Positions 7,701 to 14,344 of a stretch of DNA of 16,350 bases are shown here, one piece after another (within the stretch, counting starts at the first letter, position 1; every line of letters starts with the position of its first letter). The notes under the pieces are model-generated. The model had not been told where the DNA came from. It saw nothing but the letters and a program-made list of their open reading frames with translations, and did no database searches. The DNA is from RUG12395 sp034178705 (GTDB lineage: Bacteria; Bacillota; Clostridia; Oscillospirales; CAG-272): the NCBI GenBank assembly GCA_034178705.1, contig JAXFQY010000100.1, positions 1 to 16,350 of the forward strand. The letters are read 5' to 3'. The translations under genes were made by a program, and so were the position numbers.

Positions 7701-8712
7701 CGATCTCGACAGCATTTGGAGTCCGTACATCAATTACATTGACGGCAAATGGTACATCCACGGTCCGTGCCATGTACGCGGCGACGCAAGCATTCGCTAT
7801 CCGTATTATTGGGTTAGCAAAACCGACGATCCGATGGAAGGCTTCGTGTTCGGCGGAAAGATGGCAAATTACGACAAGAACGTGCATAGCTTCTTGAATA
7901 CGAATCCGCTTTCCTGGGGCGGAAAACTTTATATGTTTTCCAGCGGTTGCTTCCGTGCTTCGGACAAAAGCGAATCTCATCATTGGGAAAAATTATTTGT
8001 CGCAGAGGCGTTTGACCCTACATCGTTCTCAACCGAAATGACGCTTATTTCAACGCCGACACTTTCGTGGGAAATCAGCTATGGTGGCGTTGTCAAGATT
8101 CAGGAGGGCGGCGTCCCGCTCCTTTCCCCGAACGGAACTCTGTATCTTACATATGCGGCAAACGAAACGCTGACCGACAGTTATTGCACGGGGCTTCTCC
8201 GTTTCAAAGGCACGGAAAAAGATTCGCTTGCCAATATGTCGCTGTGGGAAAAGCTTCCGAATCCGCTTCATCGTTATTCCTATGGAGAGACGGTTTTTTC
8301 CCCCGGCGCAATGGTTTTCACAACCGATTTTGAAGGGAATGATATCGGTGTCTATCACGCGAAGCATTTCAGTGCCGCAACCTATAACGGACGTGCAACA
8401 TACATTCAGACGGTTCGCTGGGTCAACGACGTTCCTGAAATGGATTCCCCCACGGCCGGAGTTGAGCAGACAATGAAAGCAAACCCCATGCCGATCGGAA
8501 AGCGAATCAGCGGTTTTACTATCGTCACAAACAACAACGCAGATTTTGATCCGAGTGCAGTAACTACCGCCCCGATAACGACCGAACCAACTGTCGATCC
8601 CGATGAAAGCAAGCTGTCAGGTATCCATCCGCTTCTTTTTGTTTCTGCCTTTGCGGGGATTCTTGCCTTTTCGGTGTGTGCTGTGATCATCATAAAGAAA
8701 AAGAAGAAATAA
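4723..8712 (+). CDS. Secreted membrane-anchored multi-domain protein: three beta-helix-like units plus GH43-type domain, 1329 aa
   Basis: AAGGAG precedes the ATG, 27 nt after the GH2 gene. A signal peptide (residues 1-26, ending TVGA) is followed by three related units starting near residues 29, 350 and 617. The first two open with TVVFVSDKGSDANAG / TVFLSENGNDANNG, and all three have long ladders of short Gly/Asn-rich strands (INGGRF, ITGGTF, VTDGMF), as in right-handed pectate-lyase/DUF1565 helices. From about residue 930 a five-bladed propeller of GH43 type appears: GPDPSVYYYDGWYYYV (likely base Asp941), IWSPYINYIDGKWYIHG (998-1014), and Glu1128 as likely acid. GH43 enzymes release arabinose, xylose or galactose by inversion. 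A Thr/Pro linker and a C-terminal helix with KKKKK tail anchor it to the outer membrane face. The GH43 label rests on motifs only; a binding-only role is possible. Confidence 0.85.
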   Translation: MKSLFLRLFFLLFCILFAFAPLTVGAVDTVVFVSDKGSDANAGTSASAPLKTLASAYSKLGGDGIVVVCGELTILPTSFPSSDACVTLTSVYAGVDYRMAGAQLSFGGNFDLRGDTVFQNIVFNQKGGNYIISCLGHNVTFGKGITSKKLGGADPTIVGGINITSDTTTYSGACFYDYTIRVESGQWSNVIGSNRRTSSDLVIGETGNVRVVIDDGTFSATGGAKITDAGVIAVGGGASQNGDYSLEINGGRFACAVYGTAYVGGNLTKTLSHYSGNVSITINGGYFNGVAVDAVQNQASSYVDGDYSLVITGGTFSANLKSLSAARVRGNAIQSVPAALSEKLVSFGKTVFLSENGNDANNGLTKDKPVKTVAAALKLLDDTRANVLVVLGKVSVSSNTNVPTLAKTLTVTGCFGDVSDANAELALDGVFRLGGDTMIENIKISGGQSATLSANGHNLTIGTSVTSDGVNIDGGEGGEHAIRIASGDWGRVIAGSAENGTAGVFLSGGSVESLLGTESAKFDVYLEVCGGIVKNGIVGAEGPVLGSLGIVVTSGTVKSNIDATAKSGTVNGDFGLWLFDGSVGGVFSCNGVRGTSIAYHPNLDNSKFSDFSPLEKVVFVANGEKGSGESFLDPTSDLRQAVNLLSGGGTVVFCDDFQLNNTVVLPEYSDTLTLTSRFGGVDFRFARGASVRMACELSLGGETEIRDIHFVTIGENNIYCNAKKTVIGEGVECTADLDIVLTPEYPVIWGGYKIKEVVSGARKACDLLIASGTWGGIRLGNSRATENSDTLLVTTGTNRLTITGGNFKGTIALIGMNNHRGDISVDVTDGMFNCNILATYPPNAAQSGTAVLNGNVTLNLNGGIYCGTIAIAADKNLAKYKGTYTVNIGAKADLTRVSEISGTEGVNGDGTSVINVMGTNLAAELNTYVTFTNPIVDCGPDPSVYYYDGWYYYVRCRTFAKVWVLTLAKSANLCDIGAAAEKIIWRATAGDGDDLDSIWSPYINYIDGKWYIHGPCHVRGDASIRYPYYWVSKTDDPMEGFVFGGKMANYDKNVHSFLNTNPLSWGGKLYMFSSGCFRASDKSESHHWEKLFVAEAFDPTSFSTEMTLISTPTLSWEISYGGVVKIQEGGVPLLSPNGTLYLTYAANETLTDSYCTGLLRFKGTEKDSLANMSLWEKLPNPLHRYSYGETVFSPGAMVFTTDFEGNDIGVYHAKHFSAATYNGRATYIQTVRWVNDVPEMDSPTAGVEQTMKANPMPIGKRISGFTIVTNNNADFDPSAVTTAPITTEPTVDPDESKLSGIHPLLFVSAFAGILAFSVCAVIIIKKKKK

Positions 8713-8724
8713 GGAGGTTTTACA

Positions 8725-9462
8725 ATGGAACTTGAGGGGAAAAAAGCCGTAATTATCGGCGCGAGCCGTGGGATCGGACGTGCCATTGCGCGCGCCTTTG
8801 CGCGCGAAGGTGCATCGCTTGTGGTTACGGCGACCAAGGAAGAAAATCTCCATAGCATCCTTGAGGATGTAGAAAAATACAATATAAAAGCATTCCCGAT
8901 CGCTTGGGATATCAAAAATGTCTCCGAAGCGGAAAGCCGCACGGCCGAATGTGCAGAGCTCCTCGGCGGTATTGATATTTGCGTTTGCAATGCGGGTGTG
9001 ATTGATCACGCCAGGCCGCTTCATATTACCGAGGAACAGTTTGACTCGGTTGTGGATGTTAATTACAAGGGGTCTTACTTTGTTTGTCAGGCGATGGCGA
9101 ACTATATGATTGCAAACGGAACGGGCGAAGTGAAGGGAAAGATCATCAATATGGCATCTGAAACCGGGTTTCAGCCTTCGCTGATGCCATATGGCTCGTC
9201 CAAGTGGGCGGTTGTCGGATATACAATGGGGCTGGCAAGATATGTGTTCAAACACGGCGTTGTCGTGTCTGCGATTGCCCCCGGACCTGTTACCACGGAT
9301 ATGATGGGATGGACTCCCGGAAAGTCCAATGAGTTCCCGTCTGCGTTCGGGAGAATGGCCGATCCAGACGAGGTGGCGGATCTTGCTGTTTTCCTCGCAT
9401 CAAAAAAAGGCAACCGAATGGCAGGACGTCCGGTATTTATCAATGGCGGTTTGAATTGGTAA
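8725..9462 (+). CDS. SDR-family NAD(P)-dependent oxidoreductase, 245 aa
   Basis: AAGGAGG lies 8 nt before the ATG, and only 12 nt separate it from the previous stop. The Rossmann nucleotide site is GASRGIG (residues 12-18), the structural NAG is at 89-91, the catalytic Tyr156 and Lys160 are in YGSSK, and Ser145 (MASETG) is the likely third catalytic residue. APGPVTTDM and the ending GRPVFINGG are classical SDR features. The length is that of the FabG-like classical SDRs. It would interconvert an alcohol and a ketone or aldehyde using NAD(P). Its place between a glycosidase and a glycyl radical enzyme suggests a sugar, polyol or sugar-acid substrate (inference). Fatty-acid FabG function is unlikely because no fatty-acid genes are nearby. 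Confidence 0.95.
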   Translation: MELEGKKAVIIGASRGIGRAIARAFAREGASLVVTATKEENLHSILEDVEKYNIKAFPIAWDIKNVSEAESRTAECAELLGGIDICVCNAGVIDHARPLHITEEQFDSVVDVNYKGSYFVCQAMANYMIANGTGEVKGKIINMASETGFQPSLMPYGSSKWAVVGYTMGLARYVFKHGVVVSAIAPGPVTTDMMGWTPGKSNEFPSAFGRMADPDEVADLAVFLASKKGNRMAGRPVFINGGLNW

Positions 9463-9480
9463 TAGAAAGGGGAGATCGAT

Positions 9481-11667
9481 ATGAAGAAAGAGCAACTGGA
9501 TAGAATTGAGCGAATCCGATCTTTTTATATGAATGGGCCTGTATTCCAATATCATTACGGATATTGGCGTGTTCTTCGCCAGAAACTCAGTTTTATGCGA
9601 GCATATATCAACTGTATCGGTACCGAAAGCATCGGTGCGGCGGTTACCGACCGCAACCGTACTCTGCTTGCCAGCCGTCCTTACACAGCTCGTTTGCGCC
9701 TTGCTTATGCCGAAGCGGCCATTCTCAAAAATATGGAACCGCAAATCGGGGACGACGAGCTTATCGTTGGCCGTCCCGATTATTCCCCGCTGACCGAAGA
9801 AGAAAAGACCGAGTACCGTCAGCTTGAAATCGCAATGCGGGGCGCTCCGAATACCACGCGACTGACCTTAGGTCATATGTCGCTCGACTATCCGAAATTG
9901 CTTCGCGTCGGTGTCAACGGATTGATTGCGGAAATCAAGACACGTCAAACTGCACTGGACTTGAATGTTCCCGAAAATCTCTCCAAGTATGAGTTCTATG
10001 AGGGCGCCTTGTGGGAACTTGAAGCTCTGCTTGATCTTCAGCGCCGATATGCTGAAAAGGCTGCCGCAATGGCGGAAAAAGCCAAAGGGAAGAGAAAAGC
10101 CGAGCTGGAGCGGATGCACGAAGCGCTGCTTCGCGTTCCCGCCGAGCCACCTCGCACTTTCTATGAGGCACTGCAGTCGATTCACTTCTATAACTTCAAT
10201 CTGTGGGAGCTTTATTACTTCGGACGTGTTGACCAGTACCTGTATCCATTCTATCAAGCGGATGTTGAGAACGGTACTTTGACGTACGACGAAGCGGTTG
10301 AAATGTTTGCTTGCTTCCTTTTGATGCCTGAGTCTTACATTATGCCCAATGTAGCGCTGGATTCGATGATCGGAGGCTGCGATGCAAAAGGCAATCCAAT
10401 TGAAAACGAGCTTACATTCCTTGCGCTGGATGCAGCCGAAATTGCCCACGCCGGCAATGGAAAGATTGCACTTGCCATCTCGAAAAAGAGCAGCGACAAA
10501 CTCCTGCGCCGTGCCATCCAAGTTAACGCCACAGGCGCAACGCAACCGGCTCTTTACAATGACGATTGTATCCAGGCAGGCATGATTCGTATGGGGATCG
10601 CACCTGAGGACGCTTGTTATTATGCAAATACCGGTTGTGTTGAAATGACGCCGATCGGTAAATCGGGACTCTATCCTTGCGCGCCGTATCATAATATGGC
10701 ACAAATCTTCCTGGATACGCTGCGCGAGAATCCCGATGCTGAGAATTGCGACGTTCTCATTGCTGCATATAAGGAAAAGCTTCGTCACGAGGTATTTATT
10801 GAAAACCTCACCATTAACCGCCGACAAATGGAGCGCGCTCGTAACGGCGGTGAGCCATTGCGAGTTTCCTGCCTTGTCGATGACTGCATCAAGCGCGGTA
10901 TGGCAGTGGATGAAGGAGGCGCCGTCTACAATCAGATTCAGCCGACCTTTGTCGGTATTTCCAATGTGGTGGACTCGCTTGCGACCATCCAGACGCTGGT
11001 ATTCGATCAAAAGAAGATGACAATCCCCGACCTTCTTAATGTGATCGATACGAACTATGAAGGCAACGAGCCTCTTCGTCAGTACATTCTCAACCGTGTT
11101 CCGCACTACGGCACGAACGAGGAGATGCCCAACAGCTTTGCAAAAAAAATCACCTCTCTTGTTGTTGAAGTTTGCCAAGGCATCACAACATACCGCCACA
11201 GCATTCTTGCTCCCGGGACGTTCACGTATCTCGAGAACGGTACGCTCGGTCGTGTCACGCAGGCAACGCCGGACGGACGTCTTGCGGGAACGCCGCTTGC
11301 GGCAAGCTCAGCGGCAACTGCCGGACGCGAAACCAAAGGACCAACGGCAGCACTTCTTTCCGCAACCTGCTGGGATCATTCCCCGTTTACCGGCGGAATC
11401 GTTGTCAATGTCAAGTTTACCCCCGGACAGATGAGCGGCGAAAACGAGGACAACGTCCTTGCTTACATTCGCACCTTCCTCGAGCGCGGAGGTATGGAGA
11501 TGCAAATCAACTGCGTCAGCAACCAAACGCTTCTTGACGCCCGTGAGCATCCGGAAAACTACCGTGATTTGCTTGTCCGTGTCAGCGGCTTTTCCGCGTA
11601 CTTCACCAAACTTTCTCCTGATATTCAGCAGGAGGTCATAGACCGGAATGAGCAATCCTTCGAATAA
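9481..11667 (+). CDS. Glycyl radical enzyme (PFL-like, eliminase/dehydratase type), 728 aa
   Basis: AAAGGGGAG precedes the ATG, 18 nt after the SDR gene. Family marks: an N-terminal PFL domain (PQIGDDELIVGRPDY, GHMSLDYPKLLRVG with His132), the thiyl site GCVE (Cys386, Glu388) and the C-terminal glycyl motif VRVSGFSAYF with Gly703, 25 residues from the end. Cys-x-Glu is the signature of eliminases such as glycerol, propanediol and hydroxyproline dehydratases or C-N/C-S lyases; true pyruvate formate-lyase has Cys-Cys. The protein is shorter than most relatives (about 780-850). After GCVE comes Met389, where Pro is usual. The position 14 residues after the Cys, Asp in glycerol dehydratase as I recall, is Cys400 here. 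No N-terminal microcompartment-targeting extension is seen. The substrate cannot be assigned; context suggests a carbohydrate-derived compound. The activase gene overlaps its end. Confidence 0.93.
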   Translation: MKKEQLDRIERIRSFYMNGPVFQYHYGYWRVLRQKLSFMRAYINCIGTESIGAAVTDRNRTLLASRPYTARLRLAYAEAAILKNMEPQIGDDELIVGRPDYSPLTEEEKTEYRQLEIAMRGAPNTTRLTLGHMSLDYPKLLRVGVNGLIAEIKTRQTALDLNVPENLSKYEFYEGALWELEALLDLQRRYAEKAAAMAEKAKGKRKAELERMHEALLRVPAEPPRTFYEALQSIHFYNFNLWELYYFGRVDQYLYPFYQADVENGTLTYDEAVEMFACFLLMPESYIMPNVALDSMIGGCDAKGNPIENELTFLALDAAEIAHAGNGKIALAISKKSSDKLLRRAIQVNATGATQPALYNDDCIQAGMIRMGIAPEDACYYANTGCVEMTPIGKSGLYPCAPYHNMAQIFLDTLRENPDAENCDVLIAAYKEKLRHEVFIENLTINRRQMERARNGGEPLRVSCLVDDCIKRGMAVDEGGAVYNQIQPTFVGISNVVDSLATIQTLVFDQKKMTIPDLLNVIDTNYEGNEPLRQYILNRVPHYGTNEEMPNSFAKKITSLVVEVCQGITTYRHSILAPGTFTYLENGTLGRVTQATPDGRLAGTPLAASSAATAGRETKGPTAALLSATCWDHSPFTGGIVVNVKFTPGQMSGENEDNVLAYIRTFLERGGMEMQINCVSNQTLLDAREHPENYRDLLVRVSGFSAYFTKLSPDIQQEVIDRNEQSFE

Positions 11668-12568
11668 TCCAATCCGCGGAACTGTTTTTGCAGTTCAGCG
11701 GTATTGCACGCACGACGGGCCGGGTATCCGAACAACTGTGTTTTTAAAAGGCTGCCCGTTACATTGTGCTTGGTGTCACAATCCCGAATCGCAGTCGTTC
11801 GGCATAGAGATTTCCTATATGGTATCCTCCTGTCTTTCCTGCGGGGCCTGTGTTTCGGCTTGCCCAAACGGTGCTCAGCTTTTTGTCGAGAAGAAACATT
11901 ATTTTGATCGCCTTCGCTGTCAAAAATGCGGCAATTGTGTTTCAGTATGCCCGTCGGCTCTGGATCTGTTCGGAAAACTGATGACAGTTGACGAAGCACT
12001 GAAAGAGGTTCGTGAAGATAAACCGTTTTATGGTACAACCGGTGGTCTCACGCTTTCCGGCGGTGAGCCGTTCGCACAACCGGCTTTTGCGCTCGCTTTG
12101 CTCCGTCAGGCAAAGGAAGAGGGAATCGGCACTTGCGTTGAAACTTGTGGCTCGTGTAACTATGAGCATCTTCGTGCATCTTTACCGTATGTGGATACAT
12201 TTCTATACGATTACAAGGAAACAAATCCGGAAAAACATCGAGGCTTTACCGGCGTTGACAATGCTCTGATTCTGGAAAATCTCGAGAAACTTGACGCCGC
12301 CGGTGCCAAAATCGTCCTGCGTTGTCCGATTATTCCCGGATACAACGATACCATGGAGCATTTTTCCGGAATTGCGTCTCGAGCAAATCGACTCAAAAAC
12401 ATAGTGCGTGTTGATATCGAACCGGGCCACACCATCGGAGAAACCAAGAAAGAAATGCTTGGTTTGTCTGGCGTGATGTGTCGCTTTGAAGCTCCTTCTC
12501 AGGATACGGTTGCAACCTGGATGGATATGATACAAAAATTAACCTCTGTAACGGTGAAAAAAGCATAA
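11648..12568 (+). CDS. Glycyl radical enzyme activating enzyme (radical SAM), 306 aa
   Basis: It makes the glycyl radical on the upstream enzyme by cleaving S-adenosylmethionine. The radical-SAM cluster is Cys36-x3-Cys40-x2-Cys43 (GCPLHCAWC). Two ferredoxin-like [4Fe-4S] sites follow (Cys62/65/68/72 and Cys91/94/97/101), the insert typical of activases for GREs other than pyruvate formate-lyase and anaerobic NrdD. SGGEPFAQP is the SAM-contacting GGE motif. The ATG overlaps the GRE gene by 20 nt, and GGAGG lies 12 nt upstream inside the GRE coding region, so translation is probably coupled. It is the last gene of the operon. No classic intrinsic terminator is seen directly after it; the palindromic element at 12671 may serve. 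Confidence 0.95.
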   Translation: MSNPSNNPIRGTVFAVQRYCTHDGPGIRTTVFLKGCPLHCAWCHNPESQSFGIEISYMVSSCLSCGACVSACPNGAQLFVEKKHYFDRLRCQKCGNCVSVCPSALDLFGKLMTVDEALKEVREDKPFYGTTGGLTLSGGEPFAQPAFALALLRQAKEEGIGTCVETCGSCNYEHLRASLPYVDTFLYDYKETNPEKHRGFTGVDNALILENLEKLDAAGAKIVLRCPIIPGYNDTMEHFSGIASRANRLKNIVRVDIEPGHTIGETKKEMLGLSGVMCRFEAPSQDTVATWMDMIQKLTSVTVKKA

Positions 12569-12670
12569 GGAGTCAAACAAAGACGAAATCGCTCACATAC
12601 AGGTGTGGTGTGCGAATAGTGCAAAGTATTTTGTTTTAACAGATTTTGGACGGATGGGAAAAACAAAAAG
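12569..12670. other. Short intergenic stretch after the GRE operon
   Basis: About 100 bases with no coding potential. A weak imperfect hairpin may form around the CGCTCACATAC / GTGGTGTGCG segment near 12590-12615, but it lacks a T-run and I do not call a terminator. Confidence 0.4.
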
Positions 12671-12767
12671 GGGGGTTGTAGCAAAACCCGCATATACATT
12701 TTTTGTGTAATGTCGGAGTGTTGCTACAACCCCTTATTTGAGTATTTACGGGTTTTGTTATGTCCCC
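12671..12767. mobile_element. Small palindromic element (MITE-like), ends resemble the IS at 15374
   Basis: The left end (from 12671) reads GGGGGTTGTAGCAAAACCCG. Its first part is mirrored at 12721-12733 (TTGCTACAACCCC, perfect 13-nt complement of 12672-12684), and CAAAACCCG is mirrored near 12749-12757, ending in CCCC at 12767. The left end matches the left end of the insertion sequence at 15374 (GGGTCTGTAGCAAAACTCAG) at 15 of the first 18 positions. This suggests a non-autonomous remnant of the same or a related element. It lies exactly between two convergent operons (stops at 12568 and 12785), so its hairpins may stop transcription from both sides. The boundaries are by eye and no target duplication was identified. 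Confidence 0.5.
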
Positions 12768-12784
12768 TTCTTGCGCGGCGCGGA

Positions 12785-13197
12785 TCATTCAAAATCTATT
12801 CTGATGCTGCCGCCCTTTGTCTTGCCCTTTGTTTCGATTATGATTTGAATATCATTGTTCATTTCGACGTATCCGCCGCGGTCGTCCACGCTCTCTCCGC
12901 CCTTTAGACTGAATAGCTCAAGCTTTTGCTTATCGCCGAGCCTACGCACGTAGTAATAAACTGTCAGCTCACCTTCATCAAGAGAGGCGGTATAATGAAT
13001 TGTTCCCTCTTGCAAGCCGCTTTTTTTCGCGGTGTTGAGGACAAGAGTGCCTTTAAGCGTATCCCAGGTTGCAAAGCAAGAATCGTTTGTATTGCTACGG
13101 ACGAGCATAGTCGCGCTGTAAATGCTTGAAGATTCCAAACAGGAAGTAAACGAGAGAAGCATAAACAAAGCGATCAAAGCGGAAATATAATTTTCAT
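12785..13197 (-). CDS. Small predicted lipoprotein, start region frameshifted
   Basis: The long open frame covers 13177 down to 12785 and would need a TTG start. The natural start is the ATG at 13197, 8 nt after AAGGAG. Reading it as given yields MKIIFPL and a TGA. One extra A in the A-run after the ATG would give MKNYISALIALFMLLSFTSC, a textbook lipoprotein signal with the lipid-modified Cys at position 20. So either the A was lost (pseudogene) or the base call is wrong. The mature ~115 residues are rich in beta strands (TIHYTASL, ELTVYYYVRRL, DIQIIIETKG, GSIRIDFE) and match no family I know. It would sit on the outer membrane face. It is 37 nt downstream of the esterase gene on the same strand, presumably co-transcribed. 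Confidence 0.65.
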
Positions 13198-13234
13198 CTT
13201 AACATCTCCTTTTATGTAAATCCATTAGTTACTG

Positions 13235-14065
13235 TTATTTTTCAAAAGGACATTCTGTTACCCAACGGATAGCCTGGGGGAGCCACTGCGCCACATAAGG
13301 ATTATCAAGTGCAGCCTGACCGCGACTTGTCTCCTTGTTGCATATTGAAAGTCCGTGAGGACCGTTAGGATATATGTGAAGTTCAAAAGGAATATTGTTT
13401 TTGCACAAAGCTTCGGCGTAAAGAATGGAATTCATAACGGGAGCGAGGGCGTCGTTGGCTGTGTGCCATAGAAAAGCAGGGGAAGTTTTTTCGTCAACGA
13501 ATGTTTCAAGCGAAAAGCGCGCCATACCCGCTTCGTCGTTTTCTTTCATACCGTTGAGCGCCGAAATGGAGCCGCCGCGCCTTATTTCGGGCTTGCTTGT
13601 AATAACGGGATAGCAGGGAAGTGTTGCAGAAGGTTTGCATACCGATTGCTCCGAGCCGCCTATGTGGGCTGCAACCTCCGATATATGCCACATCGTACCT
13701 GTCCATGCGGCAAGGTGACCTCCTGCCGAAAATCCGGTTATGAAAACGTACTTAGGGTTTACATACAACTCGTTCTGATGGTCGCGCAGATATTTAATTG
13801 CGAGGCAGGCTTCGATAAGCGGAGCGTAGTTTGCCGCTTTTTCAAGTATGGAATAACGAAGAACAAACACATTAAGTCCTGCCGCAAAATACTGAAGTGC
13901 GACAGGCTCTGCTTCTCTTTCTGAGAGAAAACTGTAGCCGCCGCCGGGACAGACGATGATAGCCTTTCTTTTTCCAATCTGCAACTCTGCGTGAGCGTCG
14001 TGAACGTATGCTTCTATGTAAGAATCGGGGAATTGCGGCGCATGTTTTATTACTGTGTACTTCAT
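13235..14065 (-). CDS. Alpha/beta-hydrolase, acetyl-esterase type (Aes-like), 276 aa
   Basis: The start chosen is the ATG at 14065, with GGAAGG a few nt upstream; a longer reading to 14110 would overlap the predicted promoter. The triad is visible: Ser113 in GFSAGG, Asp205 in HTANDALAP, and His237 in PNGPHGLS. The oxyanion motif PGGGY is at 40-44. These features fit the hormone-sensitive-lipase/acetyl-esterase group, often found as xylan or sugar acetyl-esterases in gut Clostridia. No signal peptide is present, so it is cytoplasmic and probably removes acetyl groups from imported sugars (inference). It is followed by the small lipoprotein gene on the same strand. It runs opposite to the GRE operon, so co-regulation with it is not shown. 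Confidence 0.9.
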   Translation of the reverse strand: MKYTVIKHAPQFPDSYIEAYVHDAHAELQIGKRKAIIVCPGGGYSFLSEREAEPVALQYFAAGLNVFVLRYSILEKAANYAPLIEACLAIKYLRDHQNELYVNPKYVFITGFSAGGHLAAWTGTMWHISEVAAHIGGSEQSVCKPSATLPCYPVITSKPEIRRGGSISALNGMKENDEAGMARFSLETFVDEKTSPAFLWHTANDALAPVMNSILYAEALCKNNIPFELHIYPNGPHGLSICNKETSRGQAALDNPYVAQWLPQAIRWVTECPFEK

Positions 14066-14100
14066 AATAATATCCTTCCTTTGTGTTTTATAACATACTA

Positions 14101-14129
14101 ATTTTAGCACTAAATGATAAAATTTTCAA
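14101..14129 (-). promoter_or_regulatory. Sigma-A-like promoter of the esterase-lipoprotein operon
   Basis: On the minus strand TTGAAA (14129-14124), a 17-nt spacer and TAAAAT (14106-14101), with TGC directly before the -10, form a strong extended promoter. Transcription would begin near 14094, about 30 nt before the ATG at 14065. Confidence 0.7.
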
Positions 14130-14316
14130 CGGGATTTTACCGTCAAACTGCATAAATTATAAGCTCTGTTTATGTGTGAATTCACCGGAGACATTGTTTG
14201 ATACCGTAGTTCAGTTTTTACAAATCATTTCATATGGCGCAATGAATTTTGTGAAGTTTTCCTTCGGCGAATTTCGTGATATTAATACGCAGTTCACAAA
14301 AAAATGATAAAATTTT
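14112..14316 (+). repeat. 15-bp direct repeat AAATGATAAAATTTT in the divergent intergenic region
   Basis: Identical copies lie at 14112-14126 and 14302-14316. The first is in the spacer of the minus-strand esterase promoter and the second forms the likely -10 of the DAHP synthase gene. Between them lie a 10-bp palindrome GTGAATTCAC (14176-14185) and an inverted repeat TTTTGTGAA (14247-14255) / TTCACAAAA (14293-14301). The ~280-bp spacer between the divergent genes holds no gene. The repeats could be shared regulator sites or chance in AT-rich DNA. Confidence 0.45.
14305..14313 (+). promoter_or_regulatory. Candidate extended -10 for the DAHP synthase gene
   Basis: TGATAAAAT has the TGn extended -10 form and lies about 32 nt before the ATG at 14345. 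No good -35 hexamer is found 17 nt upstream, so the call is tentative. Confidence 0.35.
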
Positions 14317-14344
14317 TAATACAGAGAACGATCGGAGATGTATT

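Noticed and set aside
6727..7983. 418-codon minus-strand frame
   Set aside because: Antisense shadow of the beta-helix/GH43 gene; its composition is Arg/Ile/His-rich without domain features.
9868..11199. 443-codon minus-strand frame
   Set aside because: Antisense shadow of the glycyl radical enzyme gene, which has clear family motifs on the plus strand.
9481..11667. Annotation as pyruvate formate-lyase
   Set aside because: The active site is Cys-Val-Glu and not Cys-Cys, and the activase has two extra ferredoxin clusters that the pyruvate formate-lyase activase lacks.
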